A DNA stretch of 64,000 nt from the NCBI GenBank assembly GCA_900102115.1, contig FNAW01000002.1:558001-622000 (forward strand), written 5' to 3'. This DNA is from Blastococcus fimeti (GTDB lineage: Bacteria; Actinomycetota; Actinomycetes; Mycobacteriales; Geodermatophilaceae). The notes below the pieces were generated by a model that was not told where the DNA came from, did not search any database, and saw nothing but the letters and a program-made list of their open reading frames with translations. Positions 51,302 to 59,776 of this stretch are shown piece by piece; positions within the stretch are counted from its first letter, which is position 1; the number at the start of each line of letters is the position of its first letter. A program made the translations under genes and the position numbers.

Positions 51302-54300
51302 CGAGGGCAGAGACGGCCATGTCTGCCCCGTCGGGGCGGGGGCCGCTGGGCGCGCTGGCCGGGGTCCCCGGGCTGACCGGCGCGCTGGTCCGCGCGGCGC
51401 TGGCCGCCCTGGCGCAGACGGCGGGCCTGGTGCTGCTGGCCGCGGGCCTGGCGCACGCGGTGGCCCGCGGTTCGGGGCTGACCGAGGGGTCCGCGACCGG
51501 CCCGCTGGTGCTCGCGGCGGCCGGGGCCACGTTGCGCGGGGTCGCCGGCAGCGTCGGCGAGGCGCTGGCCGCCCGCGACGCGCGGCGTGCCGAGGACCGG
51601 CTGCGCCGGGCGCTGCTCGACCGGCTGGCCGGCTCCCCCGCCGCGGTCGCCGTGGCCGGCGGGCCCGGCCCGGCCGCGGTCCTGGCGACGACGCGGCTGC
51701 ACGAGCTCGGGCCCGCGCTGGCCACCTACCTCCCGGCGCTGGCCCGGACCGTCGTGGTGCCCCCCGCACTGCTGCTCGTGCTGGCCGCGACCGACCTGCT
51801 GTCGGCGGTGCTGGTCGCGGTCACCCTGCCGCTGGTGCCGGTGTTCATGGTGCTGGTCGGGAGGTACACGCGGAGCGCGACGGCGGACTCCGCCCGGGCG
51901 CTGGACCGGATCGCCGCGCACGTCGCCGAACTGGTCCGCGGACTGCCCGTGCTCGTCGGCCTCGGCCGCGCCGCCGACCAGGCCGCCGCACTCGCCCGGC
52001 TCGGCGAGGCGCACCGCTCCCGCACGATGGCCACGCTGCGGGTCGCCTTCCTCTCCGCACTGGTGCTCGAGCTCATCGCGACGCTGTCGGTGGCGCTGGT
52101 CGCGGTCACGGTCGGCCTGCGGCTGGTGCACGGCGACCTGTCCCTGGCGCTCGGGCTCACCGCGCTGCTCCTGGCACCCGAGGCGTTCACCCCGCTGCGC
52201 TCCCTCGGCTCGGCCCACCACGCCGCCGAGGACGCCGCACTCGCCGCCGCGGAGGCGCGGGCGGTGCTCGCCGCGCCGGACGCTCCCCTGCCGGCGCCGG
52301 CCGCCGACGACGACCCGCGTGGCGCAGACGTCGCCGTCCGCGGGCTGATCGTGCGCTATCCCGGCCGAGGCGTGGCGGCGCTGCCCCCGACCGACCTCGT
52401 CGTCCGCCCGGGCGAGCTGGTCGCGCTCACCGGCCCGAGCGGATCGGGCAAGTCGACGCTGCTCGCCGCGCTCGCCGGCGTGCTCGCAGCCGACGCCGTC
52501 GAGGGCGGTTCGGTCACCGGAGTCGGACCGCTGGCCTACGTACCGCAGTCCCCCCGCACCACCGGCGCGACGGTCGCCGACGAGCTGCGCCGGCACGCGG
52601 GCTCGGCACCCGGCGCGGACGCGATCGTCGGCGAGGCGTTCGTGGTGGAGGCGCTGGCGCGGGTCGGGGCGACCGACCTCGCCGGCCGCGCACCGGGCTC
52701 CCTCTCCCCCGGCCAGCTGCAGCGGGTGGCCCTGGCCCGGGCGCTGGTGCGGATCCGCCGCGGCGCCTCGCTGCTGCTGCTGGACGAGCCGACCGCGCAC
52801 CTCGACGACGACGCCCGCGCCCTGGTCGCCGACCTCCTGCAGAGCCTGCGCGGCACCGTGACCGTGCTGCTCGTGACGCACGACCCCGCGCTCGCCGCGT
52901 CGGCCGACCGCACGGTCGTCCTCCCCGCCCCCGCCATCCGGACTTCCGGTGCAGAAAGTCCGCCCCCCGTCCGGACTTTCGGTGCAGAAAGTCCGGATGA
53001 GCCGGAGCCGGAGCCGGCATCGGCATCGGCGCCGGTGCGCGGCGCGCTGGCCCGGGCCGGGCTGCTGGGCGCCCTGGCCGCGGCTGCCGGGGTCGCGCTC
53101 ACCGCCGTCTCCGGCTGGCTGATCGTGCGGGCCGCGGAGATGCCACCGGTGCTCACCCTGCTGGTCGCCACCGCGGGCGTCCGGTTCTTCGGCATCGGCC
53201 GCGCGGCGCTGCGCTGGCTGGAACGGCTCGCCGCGCACGACGCCGCCCTCCGCCTCGCGGCGCAGACCCGCGTCCGCGTCTGGCGGGCCCTGGCCACGCA
53301 GGGGCTGGCCGCCGACCGCTCCCCCGGCGCCGCCCTGGCCCGGGTCGTCGGGGACGTCGGCGTCGTGCAGGACCTCACCGTGCGGGTGCGCCCGGTGCTC
53401 GTCGTGGCCGGCGTCGTGCCGGTCGCGACCGTCGCCGTCCTGGCGCTGGTCCATCTGCCCGCTGCGATGACGGTCGGCGCGGTGCTCGCGCTCACCGTCG
53501 CCGGCGTCGTCGCCGTGCACCGCCGGCTGGACGCCGGGGCGGCGCGCACCGGACGCACGCTGCAGGTGGAGTCGCTGCAGGCGACCACCACCGCGCTCGA
53601 CGGCGCCGCCGACCTCCGGGCGCACGGGCTCGCGGCACACACCGCCGCCGACGTCGCCGCGGTCGCCGACCGGCAGGCCGCCGTCACCCGCACCGGCGAC
53701 CGCGCCGCGGCGATCGGCACCGGCCTGGTCGTCCTGGGCACGGGGCTCGCCGCCGTGCTGGTCACCGCGGTCGCCGTCACGGGTGGCGTGGCCGGTCCCG
53801 TGCTCGCGGTGCTGGCGCTGGCCCCGCTCGCGCTGGCCGAGCCGCTCTCCGGGCTGGTGCCCGCACTCCAGCGGCGGGGCGCGCTCGCCGACGCCCAGGC
53901 CCGGCTGGACGCCGTCGTCGCCGCCGAGCTCCCGGCCGAGCCGGCCGCTCCCCTGCCCGCGCCCGACGGGGTACGCGACCTCGCCGTCGAACGGCTCACC
54001 GCGGGCTGGCCCGGCGGGCCGGACGTGCTGCAGGACCTCACCGCGTCGGCGCGCGCCGGCGACGGCTGGCTGGTGCTCCGCGGCCCCTCGGGCGCGGGCA
54101 AGTCGACGTTCCTCGCGGTGCTCATGGCGGCGCTGCGCCCGCGCGCCGGCAGCTATGCGCTCGACGACGTCGACACAGCCCGGCTGACCGGCGACGACGT
54201 CCGGTCCCGCATCGCCTGGCTGCCGCAGGAGGCGCACGTCTTCGCCTCCAGCATCCGGGCCAACCTCGCCGCCGCTGCCCCGCGCGGCGTGCTGGTCGGA

Positions 54301-54651
54301 GCCGACGGCGAGGCGCGGATGACCGCGGCGCTCACCGCGGCCGGACTCGGCCCGCTGCTGGCCGCCCTGCCCGACGGGCTGGACACCCCGGTGGGCGCCG
54401 GCGGCGCGGCGCTGTCCGGCGGGGAGCGCCGCCGGCTCGCGACGGCCCGCGCCCTGCTGGCCGGCCGCGACGTCGTCCTGCTCGACGAGCCCACCGCGCA
54501 CCTGGACCCCCCGACGGCGCAGGCCCTGCTCGCGGACCTCCGCACCGCACTGGCCGGCCGGGTCGTGGTCTGCGTGACCCACGACGCCGACGTCGAGCGG
54601 AACGGCGACACGGTGGTCCGGCTCGGCGAGCCGGCCCGCACCGCCGTCTAG
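51298..54651 (+). CDS. cydDC: Fused CydD-CydC thiol-reductant ABC exporter
   Basis: 1117 residues made of two half-transporters in one chain. CydD half: membrane domain 1-320, Walker A GPSGSGKST (379-387), signature SLSPGQ, Walker B LLLLDE. CydC half: membrane domain about 580-865, Walker A GPSGAGKST (929-937), signature LSGGE, Walker B VVLLDE. CydDC exports cysteine/glutathione-type thiols (or haem) needed to assemble cytochrome bd. The linker (547-567) is encoded by two REP-like palindromes read in frame. ATG 51298; ATG 51319 is an alternative. Confidence 0.94.
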   Translation: MTRAETAMSAPSGRGPLGALAGVPGLTGALVRAALAALAQTAGLVLLAAGLAHAVARGSGLTEGSATGPLVLAAAGATLRGVAGSVGEALAARDARRAEDRLRRALLDRLAGSPAAVAVAGGPGPAAVLATTRLHELGPALATYLPALARTVVVPPALLLVLAATDLLSAVLVAVTLPLVPVFMVLVGRYTRSATADSARALDRIAAHVAELVRGLPVLVGLGRAADQAAALARLGEAHRSRTMATLRVAFLSALVLELIATLSVALVAVTVGLRLVHGDLSLALGLTALLLAPEAFTPLRSLGSAHHAAEDAALAAAEARAVLAAPDAPLPAPAADDDPRGADVAVRGLIVRYPGRGVAALPPTDLVVRPGELVALTGPSGSGKSTLLAALAGVLAADAVEGGSVTGVGPLAYVPQSPRTTGATVADELRRHAGSAPGADAIVGEAFVVEALARVGATDLAGRAPGSLSPGQLQRVALARALVRIRRGASLLLLDEPTAHLDDDARALVADLLQSLRGTVTVLLVTHDPALAASADRTVVLPAPAIRTSGAESPPPVRTFGAESPDEPEPEPASASAPVRGALARAGLLGALAAAAGVALTAVSGWLIVRAAEMPPVLTLLVATAGVRFFGIGRAALRWLERLAAHDAALRLAAQTRVRVWRALATQGLAADRSPGAALARVVGDVGVVQDLTVRVRPVLVVAGVVPVATVAVLALVHLPAAMTVGAVLALTVAGVVAVHRRLDAGAARTGRTLQVESLQATTTALDGAADLRAHGLAAHTAADVAAVADRQAAVTRTGDRAAAIGTGLVVLGTGLAAVLVTAVAVTGGVAGPVLAVLALAPLALAEPLSGLVPALQRRGALADAQARLDAVVAAELPAEPAAPLPAPDGVRDLAVERLTAGWPGGPDVLQDLTASARAGDGWLVLRGPSGAGKSTFLAVLMAALRPRAGSYALDDVDTARLTGDDVRSRIAWLPQEAHVFASSIRANLAAAAPRGVLVGADGEARMTAALTAAGLGPLLAALPDGLDTPVGAGGAALSGGERRRLATARALLAGRDVVLLDEPTAHLDPPTAQALLADLRTALAGRVVVCVTHDADVERNGDTVVRLGEPARTAV
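52938..52996. repeat. Tandem REP-like palindromes inside the cydDC linker
   Basis: Two copies 33 bp apart. The second (52971-52996) is a perfect palindrome: arms CCGGACTTTC and GAAAGTCCGG around GGTGCA. The first (52938-52962) has one arm mismatch and a one-base shorter arm. Both are translated in the same frame as RTSGAESP and RTFGAESP. Such a dyad is usual for intergenic repetitive elements, not coding DNA. Confidence 0.8.
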
Positions 54652-54977
54652 CGGCTCCCGGGCACGAGCGCGGCCAGCGGGACGTGGTGCTGGCCGGCGT
54701 GCACGTCCCGGTCGCGCAGGCTGGCCTGCGCGACCGGACGCGGGAAGGACACCTTGACCACGTTGAGCTCGGGGATGCGGAAGAACAGCACGTCGGCCGG
54801 GTCGAGCCCGTAGAGCCGGGCGACGACCTCCTCGTCCAGGAACTCCTCGTCGGCCACCAGGGCATAGCCCTCGGCGTCCCGCATGAACAGCTCCATCGTC
54901 ACCCAGAACGGGCCGGCGTTCTTCGAGCGGACCTCCAGGGCGAGCTCGCCCAGCGTCGGACGGCGGTCGGCGCTCAT
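54648..54977 (-). CDS. DUF4387 domain protein
   Basis: A 109-residue protein starting LGELALEVRSKNAGPFWVTMELFM, the DUF4387 signature. DUF4387 is regularly encoded directly after AtuA/DUF1446 proteins and may be a small subunit of that enzyme. Function unknown. Its start overlaps the AtuA stop by 4 bases. Its end overlaps the last codon of the convergent cydDC by 4 bases. Confidence 0.92.
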   Translation of the reverse strand: MSADRRPTLGELALEVRSKNAGPFWVTMELFMRDAEGYALVADEEFLDEEVVARLYGLDPADVLFFRIPELNVVKVSFPRPVAQASLRDRDVHAGQHHVPLAALVPGSR

Positions 54978-56362
54978 CGGGAGGCTCCTTCGGGCAGGCG
55001 GATCCGGAACAGCGCGCTCGGATCATCGACGTCGACGACGTGGTGGAGGACGAACTCGTAGGAGGCGCCGCGCTCGGTCTCGGCCGGCGAGTAGGCGAAC
55101 GCCAGGCTCGGCAGGTAGGCCATGTCCCGCGTCGGCAGGTGCAGCATCAGCGGGTTGGCGATCTTCGCGACCGCCGTGGCGGTGGCCTGGTCGGGCGCGT
55201 GCACCAGCAGCATCACCCCGACCTCCCGGGGCGGCCCGGTCGCCGGGTCGAGGGCCTCGAGGATCGCGTCGTGGCCGTAGAGCCGCAGATCGATCTCGTA
55301 GGCCGGCGGGACGAGGTCCAGGGTCTGCCGCACCCGGGCGGCGAGGACCTGCTTCAGCAGCGCCGCCCAGTCCGCGATGTTCTCGAGGATGTGCGGATCG
55401 CGGATCGCGCTGAACGACATCGTCGCGTACCCGGCGATCCGGGCGCCCTCGAGCTTGATGGTGTGCTGGTCGGCCGGCTCGAACCGGGAGCCCTCGACGC
55501 GCACCCGCCGCTCGTCCAGGGCCCGGTAGGTCGCCTCGCGCACCTGCAGGGTGCCGGCGGGCTCGCGCATCTGGAAGGGGTCGACCGTCTCGTAGAGCAT
55601 GTGCGCCGCGACCGAGGTGGGCGTGCAGGACGCCGCGGGGTCCAGCGGCTCGATGGTGAAGCCGCCGGCGTCGACGGTCGCGAAGACGCCGCCGGACCGC
55701 GGGTCGGTCGTGCACTGGCCCCCGCACTCGACGATCTTGGCCGCGTGCCAGGTGGGCCCGGCCGGCATGCCCCGCATCAGCGGGAGGGCGGCGATGACGG
55801 CGGTGTCGGTCGCCCGGCCGGCGAGGACGACGTCGGCGCCGGCTTCCAGCGCCGCCATGATCGGTTCGGCGCCCATCATGCCGACGATGTGCGTGCAGCT
55901 CTCCAGCGTCGCGGCGTCCAGCGGGCCCTGCGGCGGGAGCGGATGGATCCGGCCCGCGTCCAGCTCCGCCACCAGGTCGGCGGCGTCCTGCTCGCTGTAG
56001 ATGCGGGCCACGCTCAGCGCCAGGCCCTCCTCCGCCAGCAGCCCGTCCACGATGCCGGCCACCCAGTCGACGCCGGCGTCGGTCCCGCCGGTGCCGCACG
56101 AGCCGATGACGAGCGGGATGCCCGCCGTCGCCGACGCCCGCAGCAGGAGGCGCAGGTCGCGGGCGACGGCGGCGGCGCTGGTCTTCGCGGTGGCCGAGCC
56201 GAGGTAGTGCGGGCCCGAGTCGGTGGAGCCGCCGTCGACGGCGATGACGTCGGCGCCGAGCGCCAGCCCCCGCTCGACCGTCTCGGCGGGGAAGCCGCCG
56301 CCGAGCATCCCGGACGGCACGAGGATGCGGACCTCGTCCGGCGGATGGGCGGTGCTGGTCAT
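54974..56362 (-). CDS. AtuA/DUF1446 family protein
   Basis: 462 residues of the acyclic-terpene-utilisation AtuA family. Conserved blocks: VLVPSGMLGGGFPA-like start (residues 10-25), ADVIAVDGGSTDSGPHYLGS (about 33-52), VIGSCGTGGTDAGVDW (about 83-98) and AGRATDTAVIAALPL. In Pseudomonas AtuA is essential for citronellol/geraniol breakdown but its reaction is unknown; many homologues work on other organic acids. Lies between a hydroxyacid dehydrogenase and DUF4387 with 4-base overlaps on both sides. Confidence 0.9.
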   Translation of the reverse strand: MTSTAHPPDEVRILVPSGMLGGGFPAETVERGLALGADVIAVDGGSTDSGPHYLGSATAKTSAAAVARDLRLLLRASATAGIPLVIGSCGTGGTDAGVDWVAGIVDGLLAEEGLALSVARIYSEQDAADLVAELDAGRIHPLPPQGPLDAATLESCTHIVGMMGAEPIMAALEAGADVVLAGRATDTAVIAALPLMRGMPAGPTWHAAKIVECGGQCTTDPRSGGVFATVDAGGFTIEPLDPAASCTPTSVAAHMLYETVDPFQMREPAGTLQVREATYRALDERRVRVEGSRFEPADQHTIKLEGARIAGYATMSFSAIRDPHILENIADWAALLKQVLAARVRQTLDLVPPAYEIDLRLYGHDAILEALDPATGPPREVGVMLLVHAPDQATATAVAKIANPLMLHLPTRDMAYLPSLAFAYSPAETERGASYEFVLHHVVDVDDPSALFRIRLPEGASR

Positions 56363-57393
56363 GTCGGTGTTCCTCTCATGGGGGGCGGGCGGGTGCTGGA
56401 GGAGCTGGGCGGGATCAGATGCGCGTTCAGCGAGGAGCGTGGCCGGCCGTCCAGCGCGTCGAGCAGCTCGCGGGCGCCCTCGAGCCCGGCCGCCCGCCGC
56501 GCCTCGGCGGTCTGCCCGGCCAGGTGGGAGAGGACGGTGATCCCCTCGACGCCGCGCAGCGGGCTGTCGGCCGGCAGCGGCTCGGTCGCGGTGACGTCCA
56601 GCGCGGCTCCCGCGATCCGGCCGGCGCGCACGGCCTCGGCCAGCGCGACCTCGTCCACGATCGCGCCGCGGGAGGTGTTCACCAGGTGGGCCGTCGGCTT
56701 CAGAAGCGCCAGCGCCGCCGCGTCGAGGAGGTGCCGGGTGGCCGGGGTGAGCGCGGTGTGCACCGAGACGACGTCGGCGGCGGCGAGCAGCTCGGCCAGC
56801 GGCACGAACCGCACCTCGGCCGGCCCGCGCTGCCCGGGCGGTACCCCGGTGCTGCACAGCACGGTCATCCCGAACGCCCGGGCCAGCGGGACGACGGCGC
56901 GCGCCGCGGCGCCGTAGCCGATCAGGCCGAGGGTCCTACCGCGCAGCTCCATCCCCTCCTGCCGGGGCCAGCCGCCCGCCGCGACCCCGGCCGCCGTCGG
57001 CACCAGCCGGCGGGCCTGCATCAGCACCAGGCCCAGCGTGTACTCGGCGACGGCGTTCGCGTTGATCCCGGGCAGGGTGCTCACGGAGACGCCCGCCCGG
57101 GTCGCGGCCGCCACGTCCACGGAGTCGGAGCCGACACCGGTGCGCACCACCGCCCGCAGCCCGGTCGCCGCCGCGAAGACCTCCGCGGTCATCGGCTCGT
57201 TCGCGATCAGCGCGCCCTGGACCCCGCGGAGCGCCGCCCGCAGCTCGGCCGGGTCGCGCACTCCCCGGAGCGGGAGGTGCCGGGTGGCGCAGCCCGCTCC
57301 CTGCAGGAGGAGGTCGACCTCGTCGCCGGGCGCGAGGTGGTCGGTCGTGACGAGCACCGAGCGCGGTGCCGGCCGTCCGTCCCTGCCGTCCAC
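56359..57393 (-). CDS. D-isomer-specific 2-hydroxyacid dehydrogenase
   Basis: A 344-residue NAD(P)-dependent dehydrogenase: NAD loop GLIGYGAAAR (156-165) and catalytic triad Arg242, Glu271 and His290 (in NTSRGAIVD, ATEPLP and LSHLAGQ). The family reduces 2-oxoacids or oxidises D-2-hydroxyacids; the substrate here is unknown and may be linked to the AtuA step. First gene of the operon; promoter at 57421-57448 and divergent GntR gene. Confidence 0.92.
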   Translation of the reverse strand: MDGRDGRPAPRSVLVTTDHLAPGDEVDLLLQGAGCATRHLPLRGVRDPAELRAALRGVQGALIANEPMTAEVFAAATGLRAVVRTGVGSDSVDVAAATRAGVSVSTLPGINANAVAEYTLGLVLMQARRLVPTAAGVAAGGWPRQEGMELRGRTLGLIGYGAAARAVVPLARAFGMTVLCSTGVPPGQRGPAEVRFVPLAELLAAADVVSVHTALTPATRHLLDAAALALLKPTAHLVNTSRGAIVDEVALAEAVRAGRIAGAALDVTATEPLPADSPLRGVEGITVLSHLAGQTAEARRAAGLEGARELLDALDGRPRSSLNAHLIPPSSSSTRPPPMRGTPT

Positions 57394-57420
57394 GGCGGAC
57401 CTCCTCGCTCGGGTGAGGCC

Positions 57421-57448
57421 ACCGTAGATGCCATAGCAAAATAGTCAA
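57421..57448 (-). promoter_or_regulatory. Promoter of the hydroxyacid dehydrogenase/AtuA operon
   Basis: On the minus strand: -35 TTGACT (57443-57448), 16-base spacer, -10 TACGGT (57421-57426), 27 bases before the ATG at 57393. The AT-rich stretch between it and the divergent GntR gene (around TGTTGACTATTTTGC and GATGCATC) is the likely GntR operator region. Confidence 0.6.
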
Positions 57449-57489
57449 CAGATGCATCGATGGGTGCCATGGCGAGCTACGCTGCGGGC

Positions 57490-58212
57490 ATGACGGTCCC
57501 GACGACGACCCGGCCGGACGACGCCGGCGCGACCCGCGCGGAGCTCGTCTACCGCGCGGTCCGGGCACGGATCGGCTCCGGCGCGCTCCGACCGGGCCAG
57601 AAGATCACCGAGCGCGGCCTGGCCGCGGAGCTCGCCGTGAGCCCCACCCCCGTGCGCGAGGCGATCCGCCGGCTGGAGCAGGACGGGCTGATCGAGCGCA
57701 CCGGCCCGCGCACCGTCGTCGTCGCCGGGATGCACGACCGGGCCGTCGAGGACCTGGTCGAGGTGGAGATCGGCCTCCGCGGCCTGGTGGCCCGGTTCGC
57801 GGCGCGGCACGCGACCCCGGAGCAGCTCGACCGGCTGGACGCGATCCTCGACCAGGCCGACGACCTGCTCATCGTGCTGACCACCCGGCACCGCAACGGC
57901 GACGACGTCGACCGGCACGTCACCGCGCTGCTCGACCGGATGCAGGAGTTCAACGAGGCGGTCGAGGCCTGCGCGGACAACCCGGTGCTGGTGCGACTGC
58001 TCGAGCAGTCCCGCGTGTTCTCCCGCCCCGAGCGCCGGGCCCGCGTGCTGGAGGGGATCGCGGCGGACGGATCCTTCGGCCTGGACCGGTACGGCAGCCA
58101 CCGCGCCCTGGTGCGGGCGCTGCGGGCCGGGGACTCCACGACGGCGGAGCGACTGGTCACCGAGGACGCCCGCGGCGGGCTGGACGCCCTGCTCGCACGC
58201 ACGAGGTCGTAG
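57490..58212 (+). CDS. GntR family regulator (FCD/FadR subgroup)
   Basis: 240 residues: winged helix near 15-80 (ELVYRAVRARIGSGALRPGQKITERGLAAELAVSPTPVREAIRRLEQDGLI, shown in parts LAAELAVSPTPVREAIRRL) and a helical FCD ligand-binding domain (about 95-235). Such regulators sense organic acids and usually repress the adjacent catabolic genes, here the divergent dehydrogenase/AtuA operon. ATG 57490 is chosen; an upstream ATG (57460) would start inside the operator region. Confidence 0.9.
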   Translation: MTVPTTTRPDDAGATRAELVYRAVRARIGSGALRPGQKITERGLAAELAVSPTPVREAIRRLEQDGLIERTGPRTVVVAGMHDRAVEDLVEVEIGLRGLVARFAARHATPEQLDRLDAILDQADDLLIVLTTRHRNGDDVDRHVTALLDRMQEFNEAVEACADNPVLVRLLEQSRVFSRPERRARVLEGIAADGSFGLDRYGSHRALVRALRAGDSTTAERLVTEDARGGLDALLARTRS

Positions 58213-58246
58213 AGAACTGTCGTACCTCCGCGGGACGCTCCGCGGC

Positions 58247-58801
58247 ATGGATGCGACCTTCACCGGAGCTGTCTTCCTCGGCATGAGCGTCGACGGGTTC
58301 ATCGCCCGGCTCGACCACGACCTCTCCTGGCTCACCGGCGCCGACGAGGCCGGCGGTCCGCCGGACGACGGCGCGGGCGGCGACTTCGGGTTCGCCGAGT
58401 TCGTCTCGGGCATCGACGCCCTGGTCATGGGCCGGTCCACCTACGAGGTGATCGCCCCGTTCGCCGAGTGGCCCTACCAGGGCCGGCCGGTGCACGTGCT
58501 GAGCAGCTCCCTGCCGGCCGACGCCGACCCGCGGATCACCGTGCACCGCTCCTTCGACGAGGCGGTCGCCGCGCTCGGCACCGCGGGCTACCGCCGGGTC
58601 TACGTCGACGGCGGCCGCACCGTGCACCAGTTCCTGGCCGCGGGGCTGGTCGGCGAGCTGACGCTCTCGCGGGTGCCGGTGCTGATCGGCACCGGGCACA
58701 CGCCGTTCGGGGAGTTCCCCGCCGACATCCCGCTGGAGCACGTCGGCACGCGGACGTTCCCCGCCGGCATGGTGCAGAGCACCTACCGGGTGCGGCGCTG
58801 A
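58247..58801 (+). CDS. Dihydrofolate reductase / RibD C-terminal family protein
   Basis: 184 residues with the YyaP-like layout: FLGMSVDGFIARLDHDLSWL (substrate loop), ALVMGRSTYEVI, HVLSSSLP and VYVDGGRTVHQFLAAGLV (NADPH site). Substrate unknown. Two direct copies of CTCCGCGG lie just before the start. It ends 1 base from a convergent gene. Confidence 0.9.
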   Translation: MDATFTGAVFLGMSVDGFIARLDHDLSWLTGADEAGGPPDDGAGGDFGFAEFVSGIDALVMGRSTYEVIAPFAEWPYQGRPVHVLSSSLPADADPRITVHRSFDEAVAALGTAGYRRVYVDGGRTVHQFLAAGLVGELTLSRVPVLIGTGHTPFGEFPADIPLEHVGTRTFPAGMVQSTYRVRR

Positions 58802-58802
58802 C

Positions 58803-59432
58803 TCAGGCCGCCGGCACGTCCACGGCGATCTCGTCGCCCAGTTCCGCGCCCTGCAGCAGTGCGAGGTCGTCGCCGGACCAGAAGCTGCCCGGGTCGTACC
58901 AGTTCTGCGGACGGGAGGCCGGGAGCAGCCCCATCGCGGTGTAGGTCGCCGCGACGAGCTCGGCGCAGTAGATCGCCTCGGCCGAGGTGCGCCTGCGCAC
59001 CCGTCCGTTGATCCACCCGCTGGCCAGGCCCCGGGTGGTCGGGAAGGGCTTGCCGTCCAGCCGCGCCACGGTGCGCAGCACGGCGTCCTCCATCTCCGGG
59101 GAGACGCCGCCGTCGTCGGCCGGGCCGACGAGCTGCCGCAGGAACGCCTGCTGCCCGTACCTCTGCCGCCAGGTGGTGACGGCGTCGCGCAGGTCGTGCA
59201 GCTGCACGCCCCGCTGGTGCTCGCCGGTCCAGACGTCGGGAAGCGAGCGCCCCAGCTCGGCGTGCCAGAGCAGCGGCGGCAGGTCCTCCAGGACCACGGC
59301 CATCCCGACGTGGTTGACCGGCGCGTTGGTCACCGCGCGGATCGCCCGGTCGGCGACCGAGACGCCGCGGAAGATCCACACGTCGCCGGTCCGGGTCAGC
59401 TCGACCGCGTCGTCGAGGGAGATCGCAGGCAC
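58803..59432 (-). CDS. YiiX-like permuted NlpC/P60 cysteine hydrolase
   Basis: A 209-residue protein with TGDVWIFRG (15-23), NHVGMAVVLED (40-50, candidate catalytic His41) and IYCAELVAATYTAMGLL (155-171, candidate nucleophile Cys156). His before Cys is the order of circularly permuted NlpC/P60 (YiiX/LRAT-like) enzymes, which act on lipids or amides. No signal peptide. The family call is by motif only. Its GTG start is 19 bp from a divergent gene and both appear leaderless. Confidence 0.65.
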   Translation of the reverse strand: MPAISLDDAVELTRTGDVWIFRGVSVADRAIRAVTNAPVNHVGMAVVLEDLPPLLWHAELGRSLPDVWTGEHQRGVQLHDLRDAVTTWRQRYGQQAFLRQLVGPADDGGVSPEMEDAVLRTVARLDGKPFPTTRGLASGWINGRVRRRTSAEAIYCAELVAATYTAMGLLPASRPQNWYDPGSFWSGDDLALLQGAELGDEIAVDVPAA

Positions 59433-59439
59433 GGGGCGC

Positions 59440-59446
59440 TACGTTA
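59440..59446. promoter_or_regulatory. Overlapping divergent -10 boxes
   Basis: TACGTTA reads TACGTT on the plus strand (59440-59445, 6 bases before GTG 59452) and TAACGT on the minus strand (59441-59446, 8 bases before GTG 59432). The whole intergenic gap is 19 bp, so both genes seem to start leaderless from one shared element. Confidence 0.55.
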
Positions 59447-59451
59447 CGGAC

Positions 59452-59688
59452 GTGCGCCCCTGGAAGCTGCTCGGACTGGCCGGTCTGGCCGGTGTCGCCG
59501 CGACGGGTGCGGTGCTGGCCCGCAACGAGCGGCAGCGCCGGGCGCTGACCCCCGACGACGTCCGCACCCGCCTGCACGAGCGGCACGCCGCGCTCGCCGC
59601 CGTCCCGGACCCGGAACCGCAGCCGACGACCGCAGAGCTCGTCGCCGGCCGCGGCCACCGGGTCGCCCGGCTGCTCCGCCGCCGCTGA
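59452..59688 (+). CDS. Hypothetical small basic protein
   Basis: 78 residues: one hydrophobic N-terminal segment (about 5-22, LLGLAGLAGVAATGAVLA) followed by a basic soluble part with ALTPDDVRTRLHERHAAL and ending RGHRVARLLRRR. No known family. Probably a small single-pass membrane protein. The start follows from the TACGTT box 6 bases upstream and normal third-position GC. Confidence 0.65.
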   Translation: MRPWKLLGLAGLAGVAATGAVLARNERQRRALTPDDVRTRLHERHAALAAVPDPEPQPTTAELVAGRGHRVARLLRRR

Positions 59689-59776
59689 CCGAAGCCGATC
59701 GCGCCCCGCCGGTATGCCTTCGGGCAGGTGGGGGTAGCCACTGCGGACCTTGTCGTCCACAGCTCTGGAGCCCCTC

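Noticed and set aside
51229..55026. A 1265-codon open frame opposite cydDC
   Set aside because: Arises from high third-position GC on the other strand; it spans several real genes, has low-complexity content and no start context.
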